This document shows positions 17,673 to 27,147 of a DNA stretch of 48,863 nt, one piece after another; positions within the stretch are counted from its first letter, which is position 1, and each line of letters starts with the position of its first letter. The position numbers and the translations under genes are program-made. A model generated the notes under the pieces. That model saw only the letters and a program-made list of their open reading frames with translations, had not been told where the DNA came from and ran no database searches. The DNA is from Mycobacterium sp. Lineage in GTDB: Bacteria; Actinomycetota; Actinomycetes; Mycobacteriales; Mycobacteriaceae. The DNA is taken from positions 1-48,863 of the forward strand of contig NZ_JAFBAT010000075.1 of the NCBI RefSeq assembly GCF_019247615.1, in the 5' to 3' direction.

Positions 17673-19331
17673 ATGACGTCTGTCTCGACCGATGCGGCGG
17701 CCGCGGTTCCCCCGTGCGAGGGGGACATCATCGGCGCATTCGGCCGCGTTGGCCGTGACGTCACCAGCGACGGTCGCAGATGGTGGCAACGGCTGCGTCT
17801 GCTGATGGTCATCGCCGGTCCCGGACTGATCGTCATGATCGGCGACAACGATGCCGGCGGGGTCGCCACCTACGCACAGGCCGGACAGAACTGCGGCATG
17901 CAGCTGCTGTGGGCGCTCGTGCTGATGATTCCGGTTCTTTACGTCAACCAGGAGATGGTCCTTCGGCTGGGCGCAGTCACCGGGGTGGGACATGCGCGAC
18001 TGATCTTCGAACGGTTCGGCAAGTTCTGGGGCGCATTCAGCATCGGCGACCTGGTGGTTCTCAACGCGTTGACCATTGTCACGGAGTTCATCGGCGTGGC
18101 GCTGGCGCTCGGCTTCCTCGGATGTCCGAAGACCATCGCGATACCGGCGGCCGCCGTCTTGCTGTTCGCAGTGGTGGCCGGCGGCTCGTTCCGCCGTTGG
18201 GAGCGGGTGACATTCGTGCTCATCGCGGCGAACGTCGCGCTCATCCCGCTCATCCTGTTGGTGCATCCCGCCCTGGGCCCAACCCTGCACGGGTTGGTGC
18301 CGTCGTTGCCCGGCCATCCCGACTCGGTCGTGCTGTTGTTGATCATGGCGATCGTGGGTACCACGGTGGCGCCGTGGCAGTTATTCTTCCAGCAGTCCAA
18401 CGTCGTCGATAAGCGGATCACGCCGCGCTGGATGCGTTACGGGCGAGCCGACCTGGCCATCGGCATCGTCGGCGTAATCGGAGGCGCGATCGCCCTGATG
18501 GCGACCACCGCGTTCGGTCTGGCCGGTACCGCCGCTGCGGGCAGGTTCACCGACGCCGCGGCGGTGGCCTCCCAGCTGTCCGGCCACCTCAGCCACACGG
18601 CCGGGGTCCTGTTCGCAATCATCTTGTTGGATGCGTCGCTGATCGGTGCGAACGTCGTCGGGCTCTCGACCACCTACGCGCTCGGTGACGCTATGCGCAA
18701 GCCGCATTCGCTGCATTGGAAAGTCACCGAGGCGCCACTGTTTTACGGGTGCTACGCGGTGCTGCTGGCGGTATCGGCGGCCGTGGCGTTCAGCCCGGAC
18801 CACATCCTCGGGCTGATCACCCAAGGCGTGCAAGCGCTTGCCGGCGTTCTGTTGCCTTCGGCCACAGTGTTTTTGGTGCTGCTCTGCAACGACCGAGCTG
18901 TGCTGGGTCCTTGGGTGAACACCGTGCGGCAGAACGCCCTGGCGTGGACCATCGTATGGTCGCTGGTCGTGCTTTCGCTGATGTTGACCACGGTGACGTT
19001 CTTTCCCCAGCTGTCGACTCCGACGCTGGCGAGCGGGCTCGCCGTCGGCGCCGGGCTCGGCGCGCTCGGCGCCGCCGTCGTCTTTGCCGTCGGCTGGTTC
19101 ACGGACCGACGCGACGGGGATACATCGGCGAGGTTCGGCGGCCTGACGTTGGCGGAAAACACCGCCATTCGCGATGAGATGCGCGCCAACTGGACCACGC
19201 CTGCATTGGCGACGCTGGAACGGCCGGTGATGTCGTCGATGCGGCGGGCCGGGCTGCTGACGTTGCGTTGCTATCTTGTCCTGGCCGGCGTTCTGGTCGT
19301 TGTCAAAGTGGTGGAGGCCGGCTTGGCTTGA
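17673..19331 (+). CDS. NRAMP-family divalent metal transporter, candidate NRMT-type Mg2+ transporter
   Basis: About 11 TM; TM1-like GPGLIVMIGDNDAGGVATYAQAG in place of DPGN; TM6-like GTTVAPWQLFFQQS in place of MPH; downstream of M-box. Confidence 0.82.
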   Translation: MTSVSTDAAAAVPPCEGDIIGAFGRVGRDVTSDGRRWWQRLRLLMVIAGPGLIVMIGDNDAGGVATYAQAGQNCGMQLLWALVLMIPVLYVNQEMVLRLGAVTGVGHARLIFERFGKFWGAFSIGDLVVLNALTIVTEFIGVALALGFLGCPKTIAIPAAAVLLFAVVAGGSFRRWERVTFVLIAANVALIPLILLVHPALGPTLHGLVPSLPGHPDSVVLLLIMAIVGTTVAPWQLFFQQSNVVDKRITPRWMRYGRADLAIGIVGVIGGAIALMATTAFGLAGTAAAGRFTDAAAVASQLSGHLSHTAGVLFAIILLDASLIGANVVGLSTTYALGDAMRKPHSLHWKVTEAPLFYGCYAVLLAVSAAVAFSPDHILGLITQGVQALAGVLLPSATVFLVLLCNDRAVLGPWVNTVRQNALAWTIVWSLVVLSLMLTTVTFFPQLSTPTLASGLAVGAGLGALGAAVVFAVGWFTDRRDGDTSARFGGLTLAENTAIRDEMRANWTTPALATLERPVMSSMRRAGLLTLRCYLVLAGVLVVVKVVEAGLA

Positions 19332-19457
19332 GCGCGCCCGACTCCCGCGCTGGCCGGCGACCGCTGCTTGTTCCCGCAGGCATTTCGAAGTAGCCTCAGG
19401 CGCCGCGGCCGAAGTGCCATGGTTCGGCGCTTCACCGAGGGATGGATATGGAAGGGA

Positions 19458-20105
19458 ATGCCGATGGAGGTCGGGCGGGCTCCCGTCGTGCGCTGGGCGG
19501 TCGCGATCGCCGTGGGCGGCGCCGCCATCTCCGGGTGCGCCCACAAACCCCCGTCGCCGTGGGTACCGGGGCCGGGCGCGGGTACCGTCGCTTCGTCCAC
19601 CAGCCCGAGCCCAAGCACCTCAACCAGGACGAGCAGCCCGACGAGCCAGGCGCCCGCAGCGCCGCCCGATTACAGTTCCTTGTTGATCAAGGTGGCGGAC
19701 CTTGGTGGCGATTTCACCACTCCCCAACCACCCGTGCTCAATCCCGGGATGCCCGGCGTCGCCCAGCTTTTCACCAACGCCGACAACACCAGACGCATCG
19801 GGGACACCATCTTGATCGTCGCCGACCCCGCCGCGGCGGTAGTGGGGGTTGCGAACACCAGGGGCAACTACGCGAGCAAGGTCAACGGTACGTGGCAATC
19901 GGTCGATGTCGGTTCCAACGGGACGATGATCTCCGGAACATCGCCGGACAACTCCCAGGCGGTGACCGCCCTCGTGTTCGCCGAGGGCAAGGCGCTGGTC
20001 AACCTGGAATTCGACAGCGCGGCCAACGATCCCATAGATCCTGCAGCCGCCATCGACATCGGCCTGAAGCAAGACGCCGCGATCAAGAGCGGGTTGCCCG
20101 GCTAG
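19458..20105 (+). CDS. Putative lipoprotein
   Basis: Signal peptide with lipobox-like AAISGC then Ser/Thr/Pro-rich linker; conserved-looking C-terminal domain DYSSLLIKVADLGGDFT... Confidence 0.72.
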   Translation: MPMEVGRAPVVRWAVAIAVGGAAISGCAHKPPSPWVPGPGAGTVASSTSPSPSTSTRTSSPTSQAPAAPPDYSSLLIKVADLGGDFTTPQPPVLNPGMPGVAQLFTNADNTRRIGDTILIVADPAAAVVGVANTRGNYASKVNGTWQSVDVGSNGTMISGTSPDNSQAVTALVFAEGKALVNLEFDSAANDPIDPAAAIDIGLKQDAAIKSGLPG

Positions 20106-20304
20106 CTCGGTCCCCGGGCTGGATCACGTTGAAGCGCGCGCGGGAACTGCATGGACACATTGTATTCCGGTCCGGGCGGCGAAGGCCTGCGGAATATCTT
20201 GAGCTGCAACAGTTTTGGCTGAACCCGACGAAATTTGTCCGGCGATGCCGGCGCGGGGACCTGGGATCAGTCGGGCCCGTACCCAACCGCGGAATGCTCG
20301 ACGG

Positions 20305-21060
20305 TCAGGCCACCACCTCGATGGGGTCGCCGACGTTGACCTGGTTGAAGTACCACGCGGCGTTGTCCGGGCTCAGGTTGATGCACCCGTGGCTGACGTT
20401 GGCGTGGCCCTGTGAATCGACGGACCAGGGCGCCGAATGCACGTAGACACCGCTCCAGGTGACCCGCACCGCGTACTGGGCCGTGATCTTGTATCCGTCG
20501 GGCGAACTCAGCGGGATACCGATGGTGCGCGAGTCCATCACCACCGTGCGGTCCTTCTCCAGGGCGGTGAAGTTGCCGATCGGCGTCGGGCGGCTGGGCT
20601 TGCCCATCGAAGCCGGCATGGTGCGCAGCACCTCTCCGTTTCGGCTGACGGTGAAGGTGTGCCCGGACAGGCTCGCAACGCCGAGCAACGCGTCGCCGGT
20701 GTCAAATCCCGACGTCAGTGCCTGGACGCCGACCGAGACGTGGGTGTGGGTGGGCCAGTAGTGGTTTGGTACCCACTGCACGACGTTGTTCTGCAACCAC
20801 TCGAAATGTCCGGGTACGGCGCTCGGCGATGAAACATGGATAGAGCGTTCGGCGGCACCACGATCGGTGACCGGCGCGCTGAAAGTCACCACGACGGGAT
20901 GTGCCACACCCACGAGCGCGCCATTCGCCGGCAGGACGGAGGCGATACTTGGTACGGGTTCGGTGACCGGGACCGCGGCCATAACGCGGGCGCCACTCCA
21001 CAGCGCGCTGGTACCGGCGATCGCTACCATAACGAATAGATAACGAACCGCTCGTCGCAT
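20305..21060 (-). CDS. ldtA: L,D-transpeptidase (YkuD; Rv0116c/LdtMt1-like)
   Basis: MRRAVRYLFVMVAIAGTSALWSG signal; YVHSAPWS...HANVSHGCINLSPDNAAWYF catalytic motif. Confidence 0.88.
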   Translation of the reverse strand: MRRAVRYLFVMVAIAGTSALWSGARVMAAVPVTEPVPSIASVLPANGALVGVAHPVVVTFSAPVTDRGAAERSIHVSSPSAVPGHFEWLQNNVVQWVPNHYWPTHTHVSVGVQALTSGFDTGDALLGVASLSGHTFTVSRNGEVLRTMPASMGKPSRPTPIGNFTALEKDRTVVMDSRTIGIPLSSPDGYKITAQYAVRVTWSGVYVHSAPWSVDSQGHANVSHGCINLSPDNAAWYFNQVNVGDPIEVVA

Positions 21061-21265
21061 TGCGTTCACCCCCCGACACGGTGCAGTCAACACACGGTAT
21101 TCTACTGGCTGTCTAACCATTACGGTTTTCAGCAACTTTGCGGCTTTCGTGCTGGCCGGTATCACGATCCCGCCATCGGTTCGGTTCGGTACCGTCGCGG
21201 GGGGACGCGCATCGAGTAGCAGCATCGTGGCAAACGATCGCTACACGCGGCACAGCCGTCGGGGA

Positions 21266-23023
21266 TCATCCGTCGGTGCTGCCCCGGCCCGTCGGCGCCG
21301 CGGCCACGCTGGTCGGGTTGAGACCGGCCAGATGGCCGCTTTCCACGCCGGCTGCCGGATCCAGTTGGCAGTCGATGACCGCCGGCTCGTTGGAGGCGAT
21401 CGCCTCGGCCAGGGCGGACCTCAGCTCGGGCGGTGAGGTGACGTGATATCCCTTGCCGCCGAACGCCTCAGCGATTAGCTCATGACGTGCCCGCGCATTG
21501 AGCACCGTCGGCGCCGGATCCCCGTTCGTGGGTGCCTCGTCGCCGCGGTAGACACCGCCGTTGTTGAGGATGACGACCGTCACCGGGAGGCGGTAGCGGC
21601 AGATCGTCTCGACTTCCATGCCGCTGAATCCGAACGCGCTGTCACCCTCGATCGCGACCACCGGGTCACCGGTTTCCACGGCTGCGGCGATCGCGTAGCC
21701 CATGCCGATGCCCATCACACCCCAGGTCCCGGTGTCGAGCCGGTGCCGTGGCAGCTCCATGTCGATGACGTTGCGGGCCAGGTCAAGTGCATTGGCTCCC
21801 TCATTGACCACGTAGACTCCCGGGTTGTCTTGCAGGACAGAGCGAATGGCTCCGAGCGCGTCGTAAAACCGCATGGGATGGTGGTGTTCCTCCAGGCGCT
21901 CACGCATCTTGGCGTTGTTGAGCGCTTTTCGAGCGGCCAGATCGTCGGTCCATTCCGCGGGTACCGCGATCAGCGGTACCGAAGAAGCGGCCATGGCATC
22001 GCAGAGCGCCGACATCACGGAGCCGATATCTCCGATCAGCGGCGCCACTATCGGTTGGTTGCTGTCGAGTTCCGACGCCGCGATGTCGACTTGCACGAAT
22101 TTGGCATCGGCACGCCATTGCGGCGAATCCCCGTGTCCAAGGAGCCAATTCAGCCGGGCGCCCACCAGCAGAACCGTGTCGGCGCGGGAGATCGCCAACG
22201 AACGCGCGGCGGCGACGGAAAGCCGGTGTGAGTCCGGCAGCAAGCCCTTGGCCATCGACATCGGCAGGAAGGGAATTCCGCTGCCCTCCACGAATTTCCG
22301 GATGATCTCGTCGGCCTGCGCGTACGCGGCACCCTTGCCGAGCACCAGCAGTGGTCGCCTCGCCTGCGCGAGCACGTCCAGCGCACGGTCAATCGCTTCG
22401 GGTGAGGGCAGCTGGCGGGGCGCGGGATCGATCACCCGCCACACGGTGGCCGCGGCGGCCGATGCGTCGAGCGCCTGGCCAAGAACCTCGCCGGGGATAT
22501 CGAGATAGACGCCGCCCGGGCGTCCCGACGTCGCCGTGCGAATGGCGCGTGAAACAGCGCGCCCGATGTCCTCGACGCGCCCGATTCGGTAGGCCGCCTT
22601 CGCGAAAGGTTTTGCGGCGCTGAGCTGGTCGAGGTCCTGGTAGTCACCGCGCTGCAAATCCACCATCGCCCGGTTGCTGGAACCCGAGATCTGGATCATC
22701 GGAAAGCAGTTTGCCGTGGCATTAGCCAAGGCCGGCAATCCGTTGAGGAAACCGGGCCCGGACGTCGTGAGACACACGCCTGGGCGCCGGGTGAGGAACC
22801 CTGCAGCGGCGGCCGCGTTGCCGGCCGATGTCTCCTGCCGAAAGCCGATGTAGCGAATGCCGGATGACTGCGCGATCCGGGCGAGATCGGTGATCGGGAT
22901 GCCGACGATGCCGTAGATGGTGTCGACGTCGTTCGCCTTGAGAGCCTCCACCACGAGGTGGAAGCCGTCGATCCGCTGGGTCGACTCGGGCGCCGTGCCG
23001 TCGGATGCCGAGGCTGTGGTCAT
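21266..23023 (-). CDS. oxcA: Oxalyl-CoA decarboxylase (TPP-dependent; Rv0118c-like)
   Basis: DGFHLVVEALKANDVDTIYGIVGIPITDLAR, RQETSAGNAAAAAGFLTRRPGVCLTTSGPGFLNGL, TPP site GDSAFGFSGMEVETICRYRLPVTVVILNNGGVY. Confidence 0.85.
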   Translation of the reverse strand: MTTASASDGTAPESTQRIDGFHLVVEALKANDVDTIYGIVGIPITDLARIAQSSGIRYIGFRQETSAGNAAAAAGFLTRRPGVCLTTSGPGFLNGLPALANATANCFPMIQISGSSNRAMVDLQRGDYQDLDQLSAAKPFAKAAYRIGRVEDIGRAVSRAIRTATSGRPGGVYLDIPGEVLGQALDASAAAATVWRVIDPAPRQLPSPEAIDRALDVLAQARRPLLVLGKGAAYAQADEIIRKFVEGSGIPFLPMSMAKGLLPDSHRLSVAAARSLAISRADTVLLVGARLNWLLGHGDSPQWRADAKFVQVDIAASELDSNQPIVAPLIGDIGSVMSALCDAMAASSVPLIAVPAEWTDDLAARKALNNAKMRERLEEHHHPMRFYDALGAIRSVLQDNPGVYVVNEGANALDLARNVIDMELPRHRLDTGTWGVMGIGMGYAIAAAVETGDPVVAIEGDSAFGFSGMEVETICRYRLPVTVVILNNGGVYRGDEAPTNGDPAPTVLNARARHELIAEAFGGKGYHVTSPPELRSALAEAIASNEPAVIDCQLDPAAGVESGHLAGLNPTSVAAAPTGRGSTDG

Positions 23024-23148
23024 GGTGGCTGATCCTTGCGTGCGGTTTGGTCGACCCGTCGGTGACTTGTTGCCTCAGGGCCCGTCGTGTCCAAGACTAA
23101 GCGCGAACGGGGCCACGGCCGTCAGTGATCGGTGGCCCTTCGGTATCC

Positions 23149-23208
23149 GACGGACAGGTATGGGACGGACAGGTATGCGACGGACAGGGATGCGACGGAC
23201 AGGAAGGC
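23149..23208 (+). repeat. 15-bp tandem repeat, 4 copies (consensus GACGGACAGGTATGC)
   Basis: GACGGACAGGTATGG / GACGGACAGGTATGC / GACGGACAGGGATGC / GACGGACAGGAAGGC, preceded by partial GGTATCC. Confidence 0.85.
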
Positions 23209-23262
23209 GGCGCGAGGTGGCGCGGTTCGCAGTTTCCCGCTTGACGCGGAAGGGGTGGCCCG

Positions 23263-24822
23263 ATGGTTGCCGGCCCGCGCATCGCTGACCTGATCGAGGC
23301 GGCGGCGACCCCGCGACCGGAGGCGCCCGCGCTCGTGGTCGGGCCGGATCGCACACCGGTCACCTACCGCGACTTGACCCGACTGGTTGACCAGCTGGCC
23401 GATCGGCTGACGCGGGGTGGCCTGCTGCGGGGTGATCGGGTCGCGCTGCGCGCCGGGAGCAACGCCGAATTCGTCGTCGGCTTGCTGGCCGGGTTGCGCG
23501 CGGAGCTGATTGTGGTCCCACTGGACCCCGCCCTGCCCGTCAGCGAACAGCGCGCCCGCAGCGACGCGGCGGGAGCGCGTGCGGTGCTCGTCGACGGTGA
23601 CCGGCCCGGCGACAGCAACGAACCGAGTGTGCGATGGTGGCCCGTCACCGTTGGCGTCGGCCATGACGGGAATGCGATGGCGACGCACCTGGAGGCCGCT
23701 GCGCCGCCGGCGGACTGCCCTGCGAGACCCGAAGGCCTACACGACGACGACGCCATGATCATGTTCACCGGCGGAACGACGGGTGTGCCGAAGATGGTCC
23801 CGTGGACCCACGACAACGTTGCCGGGGTGGTGCGCGCCATCGCCGCCGGCTACGGGCTCGGACCGCAGGACGCGACCGTGGCCGTGATGCCGCTCTATCA
23901 CGGCCACGGGCTGATCGCCGCATTGCTGTCGACCCTGGCGTCGGGCGGTACGGTTTTGCTGCCGGCACGCGGTCGGTTCTCGGCGCATACGTTCTGGGAC
24001 GACATGGAGGCGGTCGGGGCGACGTGGTACACCGCGGTTCCGACGATTCACCAGATCCTGCTGGAGCGCAATCAGACCGAGCAACCGCGGTACAGACCGC
24101 CGACACTGCGGTTCATCCGCAGCTGCAGCGCCCCGCTCACACCGGAAACGGCTCGGGCACTGCGGGACACGTTCGCGGCGCCGGTGGTGTGCGCCTTCGG
24201 CATGACCGAGGCGACCCATCAGGTCGCCACCACGGGCATCGATCGCGTGCATCGAGGCGAAAGTCCTGCTGGCACACCCGGTCTCGTCGGCCGTTCGACC
24301 GGACCCGAGATCCGGATCGCCGGCCCGCAGGGCCAGCCACTACCGGCCGAAGCTGTCGGCGAGGTCTGGTTGCGCGGCCCCACGGTGGTGCGCGGCTACC
24401 TCGGTGACCCGGCGATAACCGCCGCCAATTTCACCGACGGCTGGTTGCGCACCGGCGACCTGGGATCTCTTTCGGCGACCGGCGATTTGAGCATCCGTGG
24501 CCGCATCAAGGAACTGATCAACCGGGGCGGCGAGAAGATCTCGCCCGAGCGCGTCGAGGGCGTGCTGGCCACCCACCCCAACGTGCTGGAGGTCGCCGTG
24601 TTCGGCGTGCCGGACAAGATGTATGGGGAGACGGTGGGCGCGGTGATCGTCCCCAGGAAATCGCCCGCCCCCTCGGCGGGCGAGCTTGCCGTGTTCTGTC
24701 GGGAGCGGTTGGCCGCCTTCGAAGTGCCCGCCACGTTCCGCGAAGCCGAGGAGTTGCCGCATACCGCGAAGGGCTCACTGGACCGACGCGCCGTGGCCGA
24801 AAGGTTCGGCCGCGACAGCTAG
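23263..24822 (+). CDS. fadD7: Acyl-CoA synthetase FadD7-like, resembling oxalyl-CoA synthetase (AAE3/Pcs60 type)
   Basis: FTGGTTGVPKMVPWTHDN, FWDDMEAVGATWYTAVPTIHQILLERN, LRFIRSCSAPL, GRIKELINRGGEKISPERVE. Confidence 0.87.
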   Translation: MVAGPRIADLIEAAATPRPEAPALVVGPDRTPVTYRDLTRLVDQLADRLTRGGLLRGDRVALRAGSNAEFVVGLLAGLRAELIVVPLDPALPVSEQRARSDAAGARAVLVDGDRPGDSNEPSVRWWPVTVGVGHDGNAMATHLEAAAPPADCPARPEGLHDDDAMIMFTGGTTGVPKMVPWTHDNVAGVVRAIAAGYGLGPQDATVAVMPLYHGHGLIAALLSTLASGGTVLLPARGRFSAHTFWDDMEAVGATWYTAVPTIHQILLERNQTEQPRYRPPTLRFIRSCSAPLTPETARALRDTFAAPVVCAFGMTEATHQVATTGIDRVHRGESPAGTPGLVGRSTGPEIRIAGPQGQPLPAEAVGEVWLRGPTVVRGYLGDPAITAANFTDGWLRTGDLGSLSATGDLSIRGRIKELINRGGEKISPERVEGVLATHPNVLEVAVFGVPDKMYGETVGAVIVPRKSPAPSAGELAVFCRERLAAFEVPATFREAEELPHTAKGSLDRRAVAERFGRDS

Positions 24823-24840
24823 GCCCAAAGGCACCGGCAT

Positions 24841-27006
24841 TCACGCGGTTGATTTCACCTTGGCCGCAGCCGTTTCCGGCATCGGTTCGTAGCGGACGAA
24901 CGAACGGGTGAAGGACGCCGCCCCATGCGAAAGCGAACGCAGATCGATCGCATAGCGGGTCAGCTCGACCTGAGGCACCTCGGCTTTGACCACCGTGCGC
25001 TCGTGGCCGGCGGTATCGGTGCCGAGCACGCGTCCACGCCGCCCCGACAGGTCGCCCATCACCGCGCCCACGTAGTCATCCGGCACCAGCACCGAGATCT
25101 CGTCGATCGGCTCGAGCAGGATCACCTTCGTCGCCGCCGCGGCCTCCCGCAGGGCCAGCGCTCCTGCCGCCTGGAACGCGAAATCCGATGAATCCACGCT
25201 GTGCGCCTTGCCGTCGAACAGCGTCACCCGGATGTCGACCATGGGGTACCCGGCGTGCACCCCCTTTTCCATCTGCGCGCGGACGCCTTTTTCCACGCTG
25301 GGAATGAAATTCCGGGGCACCGCTCCGCCCACCACCTTGTCGACGAACTCAAACCCGGCACCCTCCGGCAGCGGCTCGACCTCGATGTCGCAGACCGCGT
25401 ATTGGCCGTGCCCACCCGACTGCTTGATGTGACGCCCGTGGCCTTTTGCCTTGCCGCCCAACGTCTCCCGCAGTGGGACGCGGAGCTCCACCGTGTCGAC
25501 GCTGACACCGTACCGGTTGGCCAGCGCGTCCAGGACGACGCCGGCATGGGCCTCGCCCATGCACCACAGCACGATCTGGTGCGTCTCCTGGTTCTGCTCG
25601 ATCCGCAGTGTCGGGTCCTCGGCGGCCAACCGCCCCAGCCCCACCGACAGCTTGTCCTCGTCGGCCTTGGCATGAGCCTCGATCGCGATCGGCAGCAGCG
25701 GCTCCGGCATGGTCCAGGGCCGCAGCACCAGCGGCTCGGACTTGTCCGAGAGTGTGTCGCCGGTTTCGGCCCGACTCAGCTTGCCGATCGCGCAGATGTC
25801 GCCCGCCACCGCGGCGGGGGCGGGGCGCTGTTGCTTGCCGAGGGGGAAGGACAGCACTCCAATGCGTTCGTCTTCGTCGTGGTCCGGGTGCGAGTTGCCG
25901 TGGGAGTTCGAGCCGTTGGCTCCGCCGAAAAACGACGAAAAGTGGCCCGAGACATGGACCGTCGCGTCGGGCCTGATGGTCCCCGAGAACACGCGCACCA
26001 GGCTGACCCTGCCCACGTAGGGGTCCGACGTCGTCTTGACCACCTCGGCGAGCAAGGGCGCGCCGACATCACAAGCGAGCGAAGCGTGCCGGGCGCCTTG
26101 GGGTGTGAAGACCTCGGGTAGCGGATGTTCCATCGGGGATGGGAATCCCCGGGTGGCTACCTCGAGCAATTCCAGGGTGCCGACGCCGGTGGTGCTGCAC
26201 ACCGGGATCACCGGGAAGAACGAGCCGCGCGCAACCGCTTTCTCCAGATCCTCGATGAGCACCGATTCGTCGATCGCCTCACCGCCGAGATAGCGGTCCA
26301 TCAGCGACTCGTCCTCGGATTCCTCGATGATCCCTTCGATCAGCGTGCCACGGGCCTCCTCGATGAGGTCGGCGTCCGACGGGTCCGGCGGATGCAGGGT
26401 TCGCTTGCCGTCGGCGTACTGGTAGCGCGTTTGCGACAGCAACCCGATCAGGCCCGTGCAGTTGGGGGAAGTCGGCAGATAGAGTGGTAAGACCTTGTCG
26501 CCGAAGGCGTTCTGGGCCGCGCCCAGGGCCTCTTGATAGTTCGCCCGGGCGTGGTCGAGCTTGGTGATCACCACGGCGCGGGGCATGGCGACCTGACTAC
26601 ATTCCTGCCACAGCGACTTCGTTGGTTCGTCCACGCCTTCGTTCGCGGCGATCACGAACAGCGCGCAATCCGCGGCCCGCAAGCCGGCGCGCAACTCGCC
26701 GACGAAGTCGGCATACCCGGGCGTGTCGACCAGGTTGATCTTGACGCCGTTGTGTGACAGGGAGGCCACCGCAAGCCCCACGGACCGCTGTTGGCGGATC
26801 TCGGCATCGTCGTAATCGCAGACCGTGCTGCCTTCGGTGACCGAACCCGGCCTCGAGAGCACTCCGGCGGCGACGAGCAATGCCTCGACCAGGGTGGTCT
26901 TGCCGCCCCCCGAGGGTCCTACCAGGACCACATTGCGAACGTCGGCCGGACTGTTCGCGGTGGGGGCGGCTGCCGCGCCCTGGGAAGCGTTCGCCTTGTC
27001 CGCCAT
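24841..27006 (-). CDS. fusA2: Elongation factor G-like protein (Rv0120c-like)
   Basis: MADKANASQGAAAAPTANSPADVRNVVLVGPSGGGKTTLVEALL..., NLVDTPGYADFVGELRAGLRAADCALFV, VITKLDHARANY; start at ATG 27006. Confidence 0.92.
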   Translation of the reverse strand: MADKANASQGAAAAPTANSPADVRNVVLVGPSGGGKTTLVEALLVAAGVLSRPGSVTEGSTVCDYDDAEIRQQRSVGLAVASLSHNGVKINLVDTPGYADFVGELRAGLRAADCALFVIAANEGVDEPTKSLWQECSQVAMPRAVVITKLDHARANYQEALGAAQNAFGDKVLPLYLPTSPNCTGLIGLLSQTRYQYADGKRTLHPPDPSDADLIEEARGTLIEGIIEESEDESLMDRYLGGEAIDESVLIEDLEKAVARGSFFPVIPVCSTTGVGTLELLEVATRGFPSPMEHPLPEVFTPQGARHASLACDVGAPLLAEVVKTTSDPYVGRVSLVRVFSGTIRPDATVHVSGHFSSFFGGANGSNSHGNSHPDHDEDERIGVLSFPLGKQQRPAPAAVAGDICAIGKLSRAETGDTLSDKSEPLVLRPWTMPEPLLPIAIEAHAKADEDKLSVGLGRLAAEDPTLRIEQNQETHQIVLWCMGEAHAGVVLDALANRYGVSVDTVELRVPLRETLGGKAKGHGRHIKQSGGHGQYAVCDIEVEPLPEGAGFEFVDKVVGGAVPRNFIPSVEKGVRAQMEKGVHAGYPMVDIRVTLFDGKAHSVDSSDFAFQAAGALALREAAAATKVILLEPIDEISVLVPDDYVGAVMGDLSGRRGRVLGTDTAGHERTVVKAEVPQVELTRYAIDLRSLSHGAASFTRSFVRYEPMPETAAAKVKSTA

Positions 27007-27147
27007 ACTTTCCTCCAGTTCCCGCAAGTCCATTGGCTCGCCGTGTGTGTCGTGCACCACAGTCCCCAGTAAGCAACTTTTCCCCCAACCGCGGCCCAAC
27101 ACAAGGCCACCGGCCCACCACAATCGGGTGGGTCCGAACCGGCCGGA

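Noticed and set aside
18381-19544. 387-aa minus-strand ORF opposite the NRAMP gene
   Set aside because: Gln/Arg/His-rich antisense frame; the plus strand encodes a clear multi-TM transporter.
23149-23208. Possible CRISPR-like array
   Set aside because: Units are directly contiguous 15-mers with no spacers, and no cas genes are nearby; treated as a tandem repeat.
22917-23288. ORF encoding RRTGM pentapeptide repeats across the oxcA/fadD7 gap
   Set aside because: The repeat peptide simply reflects a 15-bp DNA tandem repeat; the ORF starts inside oxcA antisense and has no protein-like domain.
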